From Sympetrum striolatum (taxonomy: Eukaryota; Arthropoda; Insecta; Odonata; Libellulidae), in contig CANPUZ010000036.1 in the NCBI GenBank assembly GCA_947579665.1, positions 433,001-497,000 on the forward strand: a stretch of DNA of 64,000 bases. The letters are read 5' to 3'. The notes beneath the pieces were generated by a model. The model was not told the origin of the DNA. It saw only the letters and a list, made by a program, of their open reading frames with translations, and ran no database searches. Within the stretch, counting starts at the first letter, position 1; the number at the start of each line of letters is the position of its first letter. A program made the translations under genes and the position numbers. Below are positions 40,847-51,725 of this stretch, piece by piece.

Positions 40847-41207
40847 GTTTGGTGGAGATCATGCCACATGAAGACCTTGCCTGGGATTATCTGTTTGTGG
40901 AAGCCCAGGGAGAGGAGCAGCATTTTGCTTACCCAAGTGAAAATTTGGTTAAGTGCTTCACTCTCTGTTTGAATTACACTACTAATCTCCTTTCCTACAA
41001 TCCCCCTATGCAAAATTATTGCAAAAATATCAGTGAACACATAAATGACAATGGTTGGTCTGGATTTCTTGAGCAATGCAGAATTCACCAGGACTGGATG
41101 AAAGAACAGCTCATACAGAGAACTGTAGAGAATTGTATCACATACTGGTGTCAACAACAAAATCTACAGATCAAAATGAAAAGATACGCTGCATTGACAC
41201 CTTCGTA
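40847..41207 (+). CDS. Unrecognised protein, terminal exon
   Basis: Begins after TTTTCAG and ends at TAG (41205-41207). It encodes GLVEIMPHEDLAWDYLFVEA, then NLVKCFTLCLNYTTNLLSYN, SEHINDNGWSGFLEQCRIHQ, WMKEQLIQRTVENCITYWCQ and a basic tail. Composition is that of a folded helical protein, rich in Trp and Cys. The codon pattern is protein-like throughout, unlike the transposon debris nearby. There is no transposase or RT motif, so a host gene is the simplest reading. I cannot name it. A polyadenylation hexamer AATAAA is at 41658-41663. Confidence 0.65.
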
Positions 41208-43680
41208 GAATCCTCCTGTTAATTTCAGTTTACTACTTTCTTTATTAATCCAGTGAAGGAATTCTACATTAAGTTTACAGTTTATTATTTGTTATAGTTC
41301 ATTATTTCGTAGGTTTCTTGCTGTTTCTTTAGAGTGAGGAGGTAAAGGATACATTCCCTCATCTCTTTCGTGGTAACCAATTGGGAAAGGAACAGATGAC
41401 CTCACCCCTTCTTCAAGATTATTCTTTTATCCAAGTATCCATAGTTTCGACTTCATTTTTGGACTACACCTTCACCAATTCACAACTTTCCTTTTCGAGT
41501 TTATTGAGTTATTAGTTAAGAGTTCTTATGTTTTGTTGATTTGAAATGGAGATATGTATAGTTTTCTATAGTTATCACAAAGTTATGATTATGAATATTG
41601 TACGAAATTTTAAGGACAAATGAATTGGTAAACCACTTCTTTGTTTTGCTGAAGCATAATAAACAGGCAAAGCTTTCAGCGTTCACTAGAGGAGAATGGA
41701 AATCATAGTTCCCAAAGGTAATGCATTCTCAATTCAATGTTATCATTAGATTGACTATGATGTATGTTATTTAAACTTTTAATTTTTCCAGTTTATTGAG
41801 TTAATTATCTTTATATTTATACAACAGGGAATGAGTACCCAAAGCATTTCATTTGGTTCTTCATGGAATAACCTGGTGGATTACCATTTATCCAATCTGA
41901 TAATCTCAGAGAGATGCTCTAAGAAACACTGTTCTTGGGGTTTTAGATGAAGGAAGCACTCTAGAATCAGCTGAAATATTCAAAATAATTAAGAAGGTAT
42001 CTGCATGATTTACTTAAGAGTTTTTGAATTTCGCACTTATCAAAAAGTGAAAATATAACACATCACTTCATTTAAAATTTTTAGGGTTATGCTGGAAGTT
42101 GCACCTCATCATGGCAATAAATTTGTACATATAGATAAAGGTTGAGCTAGGGTATTCAGCAGTTATGGATGGGGGTCAAATAACAAATTTTTTATCAACA
42201 TTACCCATGGCTAATGTTTGTGCTCCATTGGAAGGCTTACTTAATTCTGTATAAGTAAGTAGTGCATGCTGTGAATGCCAGTAGCTACGGGAAGTGCTCT
42301 TGCTGAACTTTTACAAGGTAGACTAAGCCCTACCACACTTGCATAATGCTCAACTGGATTTGTAGGGGGAAATGAAGTCTTGTTCTAATGCTGTCCATTA
42401 TCTGGAATTAGCCCACGACCGACTGCCCTGTGAAACTCACTTCGTGATGTCGTAGTAGTGCCACCTGTACCGCCCAGGCAGGTGGTTGGCAACAGGAGTA
42501 CCTTGAAAAGTCTGTTTTAAAAAATCACTATGTCTTTTCATTTGGAGTTGAAAGACTTTGTTAATTGATTTTCCTACCAAATGAAATTAGCATGTTCAAA
42601 CCTATATCTGCTTTAGAATGGGACAGGAGCAAGATCATAATTTAAATTTTGAAAATATCTTCCTCTAAAAATATAATTGTGGCATAGAATTTTCTGTTCA
42701 TCAGATGGAAGCAGCAGGTGATAATATATCTAAAATGTAACCTTCAAATGCCGCAAGTATGCAGGTTTTGATTCTGTGCTCAATATTCTTCTTGAATTCT
42801 CCCTTAACTGTGCAGCCAAGTTAAAAGTAATAAACAGATTGCTATAAAAAAGGTTACTTTCTTCCTGATATATGATTTTGTTGTTTGGAAGTAGATAATG
42901 AATAACTATATCAAAAATTTACTGTAGCCATTACAGATTTGTCTTCCATTTCTTGGATCCCTCAATTTAAAAATTTAGCAAGTCTCACCCTAGGGCCTCT
43001 CTCTTAAACCAAGCATTTTAACCCTTAAATAATAATGGGAAATTATGTTTAAAATGCAAAAATGAAGTTCCCAGAGCTTTACAGAACAAAAAATATCTCT
43101 TATGCATATGAAAATGGAAGCAATGATTGGTGTAGGAGAGGCAAATATGATTTTTCTATTAAAGAGAAAGAATATGTTTCTTCCTTTAATTCTAGAAATA
43201 ATATTCCCACTCTGCAAAGCATCTCCTTGAAATCAATTATTCATGAGATTTTGATCGAAAACAAAATAATCATGCAATTCATTCATTGACATTTTTTACA
43301 ATTACTCATGACTTGTAATTTATTACAAAATTTTGTTGTTTATTGATGAAACTGAGCATAAATTATGCAACTATATTACTAATAAATTATACTCTGATGT
43401 TGTATGTCGATTCTATGTGCCGGATATGTTGTTGTTTCACCTCAATTTATGGACATTGTCATTCATTTGTGCACAAGGTAATTTCAAAACAAAGAAATTT
43501 ATGTAAATCCATATTGTAATTCTATCTTCACAGGCTGTTATTATTGAGTTGTTATTTTCTTGTTTTAAAATGAAATGCTTCAATAAATGTCTCTCTTCAA
43601 AATACATTACAATTGTGTTTATTTATTTCACCGTATTTTACTTTGGAAGCGAAACCTAAAATAAATTTGAAAAATTCAAA
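41208..43680. other. 3' untranslated and intergenic DNA
   Basis: AT-rich with AATAAA hexamers at 41658 and 43582. A GC-richer inverted repeat (GCCACCTG ... CAGGTGG) lies near 42458-42488. A frame at 43062-43289 has no recognisable content. No RNA gene seen. Confidence 0.4.
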
Positions 43681-43689
43681 ATCCGCGGT

Positions 43690-44040
43690 ATTTACGTACC
43701 CGACGTAGCAGACGGCGATCAGCGCCCCTCCGAAATGACCCGAAGCACCCGGAAACACTGCTATGATCCCTCTCTTATGGACTGTCGCCCCCCTGGTCTC
43801 GACTCACCCTTGCACTCATAGTCACACAGTTGACGGCTGGCTGGCGCGCCTTTCAGAGGATTTCCCAGAATCCTTCTGCGGATTCAAACAGTTCCGGAGT
43901 ACTTTTAATGATCATACACCACTTTGTATAAATAGCGAGCAAGAGTCGAAGGCGCCACCAAAGACACATCACATAAGTCAGGCCACTCACGCCACAATCG
44001 TCCACGTCCACGTGGCAGGGAATTATCGTAAGAATTGCCA
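43690..44040 (+). repeat. GC-rich island, probable solo LTR
   Basis: A sharply GC-rich 350-bp patch in AT-rich DNA. It contains a TATA box (GTATAAATAGCGAGC near 43926) about two thirds of the way along and CAGACGGCGATCAGCGCCCC near the start. No coding sequence is adjacent. LTR promoters of Gypsy-type elements often look like this. I could not fix the termini or a target duplication, so solo LTR is a guess. Confidence 0.35.
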
Positions 44041-44343
44041 CATTACCAAGTTTTGAATTTCATTTATTTTTATTTGCACATTCTTATTTTATGAAATCTA
44101 TAGTTGTAGTACTCTTACTAAGAGACAGTTTTCCTGTGCAGTGTCTTTTTATATATACAGATAAGCGTATGGTACATATATTTGGAGGTTTTACATGTCA
44201 TTAGATGGACTTTAACACTATGGTTCTCAGAATCACATGTTGAGCAATGGCATGTGTTTTGCTCTATTTTGTGATTTTCTCAGCATTGGTTTCACAGGCA
44301 ATGATGTGACTTCAACGATTTCTAAAAGTTAAAAGTGGGCTAT

Positions 44344-44800
44344 TCACACACAGGCAAGACACGTAGAGAAAAGTTGTTGGAACGCTGTGGATCCCAGGTA
44401 TAAGGAAGAGTTGAATGCTGAGCAAGAATGCACTAACAGCTTTCTGCACATATTTTCAGGCATTCCAATGATGAGTACCAACTGGGCATTGATGATTTGA
44501 ATGAGTGAGAGAGGCCTGGCTGACCCTAAAATAAATTCATGCAACATTCACCTTACTTCAAACTATCATGCTCATAGAGGAGATGGTAAACTCGGAAAGG
44601 ACTGAAAATAAAAGCATGCAGATGTACATCACAAGAATCCAGGAAATATACAGAAAAATGAGCAAAGGTTGGATACGGTTTACTGTTGAACAGATGGCTA
44701 TGTTTTGTTTATGGGGTTACCTGAGTAAATATGGACTAATCCATTGAATGGAACATGAAGCGGATCTCACTACCAGAGCCATTAAATCTAAATTGCTTGT
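44344..44800. other. Intergenic, no gene seen
   Basis: A minus-strand open frame (44344-44547) has no recognisable content. Otherwise AT-rich. Confidence 0.35.
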
Positions 44801-44825
44801 AGAAGATAAGAGGGTAAAACTTGAT

Positions 44826-44940
44826 TAGGGCGACTTGGATGAAAGTAGTCCCAGGTTTGATTCCTGCTGGGAGACCATGTGCAAAATGACCTCCACTGTC
44901 GAATTGCTTTTAACAATATTATTAAACATAAGAGAGAGAA
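44826..44940 (+). repeat. Possible tRNA-derived SINE remnant
   Basis: TAGGGCGACTTGG resembles an RNA polymerase III A box, and about 35 bases later GGTTTGATTCC resembles a B box (GGTTCGANTCC), a spacing like that in tRNA genes. The rest of the cloverleaf is not convincing, and no poly(A) or tandem tail was identified. Confidence 0.35.
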
Positions 44941-45866
44941 ATAGTGCTTGTTGAGTTACCAATATACCTTGCGTGATTGTGATTTTGTTGAGATAATCGT
45001 AGCATAAATATTTTACTATATTAGTTTATTTTTGGAAATGAGGTTTTTGTTAATTTGCAACCCTCATGCATTTTAAAATATGATATAGTCTTTCAACTGC
45101 CATGAACCATGTTTTTAAATGATAGGTTCCTACAAAATATACACTTTCCTCATTTCTAAATTCTGATAAATTTAACATAATTTAACCCCTTCCCTGACGA
45201 ATTATTTTGAGAATTCCGTTTAAAAAACGTCATATTTTTTTTTTAATTTTCGAAATGCTCTAGTAAATTTAAAAAAGTTGATTAGGTCAATTTTTTTTTC
45301 AAACTTATTTTTTTATTGTTATTCCACAGCGTATTTATTGTTAATTTTGACGCTCTTTCTCTATATTTAGAATTATTTCAATATTTTACTACATATGAAT
45401 GTTATTCTTACATATATTATGAAATATTATGTAAAGTTTATCTATATAACGTGCAATACAATTTTTTTCATAAAAAATATACTTCAGATGATTCTTTCTG
45501 TCATTATAAGAGAAAATGTGTTGCGGGTGGCCTATATTTCCTCAGAGCCAAAAATGCTGACTGATTTTACAATTTTAATAATTTTTTCCTAAGCTTTCCT
45601 GTAAATTCCTATTTAGTTATTCTTCTTTAATTTGAGATAATTGTTATTGCCACGGGGTGGGAATCTTACAATTATGTTACTTTGAATATGCTAATATATT
45701 AGCAATTTTACAAATATCTATGGTGAAACCGAAAAAAAACTTAAGTCTACTTTCAAATACTTCTTCTGAGAAATCATAGTTAGACTATTACATAGAGCTA
45801 CTAAAATACCACAGTTCATTTTTCAGTATGCAATAATTTATTACAAATTAAAGTTTTCTTATAAAT

Positions 45867-47537
45867 TTAATTTTGTATGATAGTTTTTGAAGCATGGTGT
45901 CGACACAATGGCACATCACAATCTACACACATATATCTAGTCTCCCTCCGTAACATTTTTCCCTTTGAATCCCGCTTTCGGGAACAAACAGTACACTTTC
46001 TCGTAGGATTGGATTTTTTCTCCGTAGCTGGGATGGCGTCTGGGAAATGTCTTTCAGTCAGGCGGCGAGGGTGTAGCACTGCAGGTGGTCTTCCCACCTT
46101 TGGGGATGGCACAGATGGGTGGTACACTTCAATTAGTTTTTCCACTAAATCTAATCTAAAATCTAAATGGGCACTTTTCCCTCCTAATTTCTGATACAAA
46201 ACAAAAGAATTCCACACACAAATCTCCATAAAATGCAAAAACAATTTTTTATAATATTTTTTCCCTCTTTTCCTTGGGATTGGATAATCAGCTAAATGCT
46301 GGTCCACCCTATCGACACCCCCCATTGTTTGATTATAGTCTACCACAACCCTAGGCTTCACAATAAACTTTCCCCTTTTCTCCATCCTCTGCATCTCACT
46401 GTTGTGCACTGTAGAAAGCAAAGTCACCTCCTTTTTGTCCTTCCATCGAAGCACCATGATCTTCCCTCTCTGAAATGCCACAACCTGTCCTCTCTTCAAT
46501 TTTTTGCCTTTCATTTGTTCGGGCATACCTTTTCGCATTGCACGCACAGTGCCGTAAATGTCACTAGAACGGGAAACAAGAGTCTCTGCCAATTCGGGGG
46601 AGGTATAGAAATTGTCAGTGGTAACACAGTATCCTTTGCCAAAAAGTGGTTTCATTAGCGACATCACCGCCTGAGAGGACATGGGCATATTCCTGAAGCT
46701 ATCATCCATGATCGTACCTTTTCCAGTGTGAATGATGCTCGACCAAACATAACCACTCCTTGATTCACACAAAAGAAATATTTTAATACCAAACCTTGCC
46801 CTTTTCTGAGGGAGAAATTGGCGCCAACCTAGTCGTCCTTTATATAAAAGGAGACTTTCATCCACAGTTATATCCCTTTCCGGAGTATACAATTCACTAA
46901 ACTTCTCCTCCAACATTTGATAAATCGGCCAAATCTTATTTAGTTTTGGGTTTGGATGATTTAGGGGATCGTATTCGTCATTGTTGCTAAAATGCAAATA
47001 TTCCCTAATATTAGCAAATCTCCGATACGACATGGTATCCCCAAAAAAAGGAGTTGCCAATATGCGCCTTCTGGACCAATAATGCTCTTGGTCTGGCTTC
47101 CGAATAATGCTTTGCAGGATTATTAGCGCAAAAAACACTCGCATTTCTGCAGCACTGGTTTCACGCCATTGGGATCTCGAACCGGATGGTTTTCCATGAA
47201 GACATTGTGAGGCATACCGATTGGTTTCACTGGTGATATGCCCTATCACTGCATCGTCGAAGAAGAGTTCAAAATACTGTAGAATACTAGCATCCGGAGC
47301 TACTTCAAAATTCATCGATGACTCTCCTTCAAAGTGGAATCTAGGACAAGGCGGAGGACAAGGAATTCCCAATTCCCGCCACGCTTCTTGCGAAGGTTCT
47401 CCGAAAGGGACGGGCTCTCCCTCATCCTCTGTGTCTCGATCTGTTTCCTCTGAGAAGCTTGATTCCGATCCAGAGTCTTCGATGTCTTCATCTTGAAACT
47501 CCACATCAGAAACGTCACTTTCGTTATCACTTGCCAT
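45867..47537 (-). CDS. piggyBac transposase, intact
   Basis: 556 codons, ATG at 47537, no stops. It has an acidic disordered N-terminus (residues 1-45) and then a DDE_Tnp_1_7 domain. The three catalytic aspartates are D226 (DITVDESLL), D308 (VTTDNFYTS) and D409 (GGVDRVDQH); spacings of 82 and 101 residues compare with 78 and 101 in the moth enzyme. GRLGWRQFLPQKRARFGIK follows the first Asp. The C-terminal cysteine-rich domain (CTVC, then CVDCDVPLCRHH, residues 515-548) binds the terminal repeats. The enzyme excises and inserts its element precisely at TTAA in the nucleus. The ORF is of full family length and may be active. Confidence 0.96.
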   Translation of the reverse strand: MASDNESDVSDVEFQDEDIEDSGSESSFSEETDRDTEDEGEPVPFGEPSQEAWRELGIPCPPPCPRFHFEGESSMNFEVAPDASILQYFELFFDDAVIGHITSETNRYASQCLHGKPSGSRSQWRETSAAEMRVFFALIILQSIIRKPDQEHYWSRRRILATPFFGDTMSYRRFANIREYLHFSNNDEYDPLNHPNPKLNKIWPIYQMLEEKFSELYTPERDITVDESLLLYKGRLGWRQFLPQKRARFGIKIFLLCESRSGYVWSSIIHTGKGTIMDDSFRNMPMSSQAVMSLMKPLFGKGYCVTTDNFYTSPELAETLVSRSSDIYGTVRAMRKGMPEQMKGKKLKRGQVVAFQRGKIMVLRWKDKKEVTLLSTVHNSEMQRMEKRGKFIVKPRVVVDYNQTMGGVDRVDQHLADYPIPRKRGKKYYKKLFLHFMEICVWNSFVLYQKLGGKSAHLDFRLDLVEKLIEVYHPSVPSPKVGRPPAVLHPRRLTERHFPDAIPATEKKSNPTRKCTVCSRKRDSKGKMLRRETRYMCVDCDVPLCRHHASKTIIQN

Positions 47538-48820
47538 TACTAACTGGCAAATTGATTACACCAGGTATAGCAAAAGTTATAACGAAGAGAAGATAAGGAT
47601 CACGAAATCTCTAAGGATAATGCTAAAACGCTGTCAGCAGAGAGATGTAGGAATGCTGGACGTGTACGCTCGAGAGGACAACGAATAACTAAGAAAGCTT
47701 CGATGCCGTTTTGAGAGCAATTCTGTATTTCCCCAAAATGCTGTGAATATTCCTAACGGTAGATCTTTTTGAGATTCATGGTTAGAAAGGAACCCCGGGA
47801 GTATTGACCTGAGAAAGGGATAAAGACACCGGGTTGGGGGTGAAGACATCCTTCCATTGTCATTGTCACGGACCTTTTACCCACATTTCAAGCCAGGCGT
47901 CTTTCTATCCCTCTCCACAAGGATTACCACTCGCACGACTTGTAAATATTGATCGTTGGGTGCCGGTGAAGGACCCTTGGGTGGTCTGCGACGGTGTCTT
48001 GATTCCATAGACAATAGAAGGGAAGGAAATGAATGCAGACCAAGAAAATCTTGTGAATAGTGCCTCCGAACACAGCATGATAAACTCCATTCCTCTAAAG
48101 TAAAAAGGGGAAACTGCACTAGCAAGTGTGAACCTCTTTGTTGTGCCGCAAAGCTAAGGGGTCATGAAGCAGATTCGACCGGGAGGAAAGGAAATAAGAC
48201 CGAGATCGTAACCCACAGTTGAAGTTCCAAGGAGTTTATTGTAGTGAGCCAAGGGAGTAATAATATAAAATAAGACTGGATTATTTTATATCTAATCCTG
48301 TTCTCGCATCCTACTTTCTCTAGGTTCAATAATACGTACCATGCAATTTCTTAGTACCTGAATCTCAAGACGGATTGAGTAATATTTATTTTGACGTACA
48401 TATATTGATTGGTGGTTAGACTTCATGATATAATGGATATCATCTTCATATACTGCTATAGAAAATTACATAAGAAATTAGATCAATAACAAAATTTTCA
48501 AAGACCTCCGTCTGTGCGTATGAAGATCGCGGTCAGCGCGAGCGAAGAAATTATGTAAGCAATATCGATAAAGAGAAAGGATATACAAGATTATTGTATA
48601 CGCATTGTATTTTTAGATCTCAAATACGTATATTTACAGTGAGAAAATAAATACAAGACATGTATTTCATACGTGAGTCACGAATAATGTATGAAAACAT
48701 TTGTACGAAATATTACGGCAAAGACTTTTGAATCGAGTAAAATAATGTTCAAACTATCCGCTAGATGTACAAGGTATTCCATCCATATGCGGCATCTGGT
48801 AACAGAAAAGGTAACTGCTT
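47538..48820 (-). other. piggyBac 5' leader region
   Basis: 1.3 kb between the transposase start and the right subterminal repeats. Presumably promoter and untranslated leader. Overlapping short minus-strand frames (47634-48125) show no domain. Confidence 0.5.
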
Positions 48821-48824
48821 TGAG

Positions 48825-48940
48825 GTGACGAGATAACTCGTTCCGGACAGGAAGGAGGAAGAAAGTTTCGGATAGGACGAGTTAACTCGGCCGCGTCGAA
48901 AAAGGAGCCACCTATTAGGACGAGTATACTCCTCCGCGTC
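48825..48940. repeat. Three subterminal palindromic repeats of piggyBac
   Basis: ACGAGATAACTCGT (48826-48839), CGAGTTAACTCG (48876-48887) and GAGTATACTC (48922-48931) lie 45-49 bp apart. Each is followed by a word resembling CCGCGTCAGGGAAG, the terminal repeat core. They look like iterated transposase-binding sites; only the right end has them. Confidence 0.75.
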
Positions 48941-49093
48941 AGGGAAGCGGTTAAACATGATATTTCAGGATTAACTTCCTGCAGTTTGAAAACATAGCTT
49001 GAGCCAGGACATCCAAGGCTACTTGTCCAAATCAGAATCTTAATTTCATCCCTTCAATTTAACAATAAATGTTATTTTATAAATTTATTGCAG

Positions 49094-49519
49094 TCATCTA
49101 TATTCAAGGGAGTCAAAAATGATATGAAGGTGAAAAATTTTAGTTCTCCTTGTAACGAATTAAGAGGAATCTCTTTCTTTCATACACCCGCTGCCCTTTT
49201 CAAAATATGTATAACACTTTACTATCTGCTGAAAAAGTCCCTGCAATCGCTGGTATTGCATTACTTGAGACCTCACGATAAGAGCCTTCCTAGTGCTTGG
49301 ACATCTGCTGTTACCAAGTCCAGTATTTCAAAGCCCCTCAATATTATTCACCAACAGCTACGCCGTTTCATTTTTTTGTGGAGAGCTGTACTTGACGAAG
49401 AATTCGATGAAATAAATTCACCTCTGAATAAATGCAGAAGTATTAGATCATTAATGGATTTGGCGGCGGAGAATGAGATGGGCTCAAGAGTATTTGGAGC
49501 AAAAGAATTCATTAAATAA
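49094..49519 (+). CDS. Unrecognised terminal exon
   Basis: Follows a TTATTGCAG acceptor and ends at TAA (49517-49519), 141 codons. It begins SSIFKGVKNDMKVKNFSSPC. A hydrophobic helical stretch follows (AALFKICITLYYLLKKSLQS, then LVLHYLRPHDKSLPSAW), then IIHQQLRRFIFLWRAVLDEE and a C-terminus near SLMDLAAENEMGSRVF. The composition is protein-like and there are no transposon motifs. It is on the same strand as the 40351-41207 exons, but those already end in a stop, so this is another gene or an alternative last exon. Family not recognised. Confidence 0.55.
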   Translation, partial: SSIFKGVKNDMKVKNFSSPCNELRGISFFHTPAALFKICITLYYLLKKSLQSLVLHYLRPHDKSLPSAWTSAVTKSSISKPLNIIHQQLRRFIFLWRAVLDEEFDEINSPLNKCRSIRSLMDLAAENEMGSRVFGAKEFIK

Positions 49520-51506
49520 TTTTCAGGTTATCACTTCTTCTCAAGAATGAAATTAAAGAAACATTTTCCTTAAGGCCATCATACACGAGGAAATATTTTT
49601 GTAAAAATTAAAGAAAATATTTCTTTCAATATCCAACATGGCAGATTGGCCATACAGGGGAAAATATTTCCAAACATGGTGGATCCGAGATATTCATGCA
49701 AGATTTTCTTGCGCATCGCATTCGCACGATTGTTTTAAAAACAAAAAAGTGCATTTTGTGCTAGCTTTTTCATATTGTGAGGTGCGTATCTTCGTATTCA
49801 AGTATCTTGAAAATTCCATTATGTATTATACTATTATATTATACTACATATATATTATTCCATGAAATATAATAAAATTTAAAGACTAAAGGTTGTCATT
49901 CACATCATTAGACATAAAGCATCGTGTCTCATTACAGATAATATACAGTATTATTTGAACTGAAATACATGAATACTTAATATTTATTTGGTATATACTT
50001 TTAAAAAGAAATTCTTTATTAAAAGTACACGGAAAATTACTTTTTCTCGTGAATTAAATTAAACTATAAAAGTTTCTTTTAAATGTAAAAAATAAATGTA
50101 CATTGTAGACATTACAGCCATCATTTGTTCAGTTTCCAACTTTGATTATAGCACACATTTCAAATCTGTTTTTCTTATCCTTCTTCAGTATTACATGATC
50201 AGGCATCTTTGTAGAAATAAATATGCAAATAGCTTCTTGAAGGATCACACTCTTTGGTGAACTATAATATTTCTGTTTTCACAACTATCTGTCTAAAGTG
50301 CGAGGATGTGACTCCTGCATTTCCCTCTTTCTTTGCAAGTTTATAATATATTTAGTAAAATTGTTTAACTGCTAGTTTTAATAAATCACACAAATTTTAG
50401 GTAATTTTTTTCTGATCCCTCTCTTATATATTTGATAAAATATGTCATCTGAGGAGGAGGAATGTATATTCTTTCAATGGAGCCTGAAACGTCTCTCGCT
50501 AGCTGTTTCTTTGGGACGAATGAAGTTTGATTTGGGAATACCTCAACACATGAGACCCCCTTCAATACAGCACAATATATAAGCATTACATTTCATTATA
50601 TCACTTAAAATGTTTGGTTATTAGAGTAAACATGACAGCCCTTAACTTCTTATCTCTCTATCAAAGACAAAACCAATAACGAAATTTTGCTCCAATAACT
50701 GTTTTCTTCCAATGTAAAGATCAAATTTGGAAACATATCAGGTCACAGCATCACACATGTACCATTCTTTGAATCATCACTTTATACCTAATTTTTTCTG
50801 AGTGTGGTAAAAAGGATAAAATTTTACTTCAAATAAATTTAACTTTTGAAAAATTTACCAGTTTGCTATTGGAATTACTAAATGCTTCATTAATTTTGGA
50901 AGATTAATATCATATTTTATTAAATAATTATTCTCTGGTGCATTTGGATAATGCAATCTTCTTGTAATAAAAGAGAAATGATTTTTTACTTTTGGATTAT
51001 TTTTGGTCTTGACCAAGACAATGTAGTTTTTAAAGTTCTCATTTTGTTATGGCTTTTTATACTCCCACTGTAATTTTAGCTGAATTTCCTACTAGATGTG
51101 TGATTCATAATATCATCTTCAATATTATCTAAATCTGCAGCAAAAATTCCCTGTCCTCTTCTTCAAAGGCAAGGTAGGATCTTGGTCCTTAATCTCTTCT
51201 GTAAATAAGTAATGTTGGAAACTTTTTCACTAATAGATTTAAAAAAAAGGTTTAAATTTAAAATAATTACATAAAATTATATTTTCCTAAAAACATTGGA
51301 AATAGTCTATACATCAACAAAACAATTGATAAATGAAGTTCTAATTTATCAAGAACATATATCTTGCAAATATCTTTTCTTCTTTGTGAAATCATTGATG
51401 ATGTTTGAAGCCTCATCTTGGGCAAATGCTAAAATAAAATTCTTAAAGATATACTTATCTGATTTCAATTGAATAAAATTAGTGGTATATCATATTATAC
51501 TTTTAT
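49520..51506. other. Intergenic or intronic AT-rich DNA
   Basis: No supported gene. Short frames at 49638-49865 and 50386-50586 lack motifs. Several AATAAA hexamers occur. No repeat boundaries seen before the copia LTR. Confidence 0.4.
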
Positions 51507-51725
51507 TGTTGAATTGTATTTAGTAAACTACATTTCTACATCATCTGCTCATTATCATGTGTTCATTGTTTTTATTTGTGCATGTGGCGCTCTCTTGTAT
51601 GTGTTTGCACATTGATATACCGTTAGTTGTTTCGCAGTCTTTTCGCGTGTATGACATGTGTAATGGCGTGAATAAAGACGCACTCCCTATGTATCTGCTT
51701 GCATCTCTTTTCCATTGCACCTGAA
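51507..51725 (+). repeat. Copia 5' LTR
   Basis: 219 bp, matching 55755-55974 with few differences, such as ACCGTTAG versus ACGTTAG and a changed start (TGTTGAATTGTATT versus TGTTGTAAGGGGTATT). Confidence 0.9.

Larger units (their letters stand above)
45186..48950 (-). mobile_element. piggyBac-like element, apparently complete
   Basis: Flanked by TTAA on both sides (45182-45185 and 48951-48954), the obligate piggyBac target. The terminal inverted repeats are CCCCTTCCCTGACG on the left and, on the opposite strand, CCGCTTCCCTGACG on the right: 13 of 14 bases agree. One uninterrupted transposase gene occupies the middle. The right subterminal region has three palindromic repeats. Everything needed for transposition appears to be present. 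Confidence 0.95.

Noticed and set aside
47221..47530. ORFs opposite or out of frame to the piggyBac N-terminus
   Set aside because: Shadows of the intact transposase frame.
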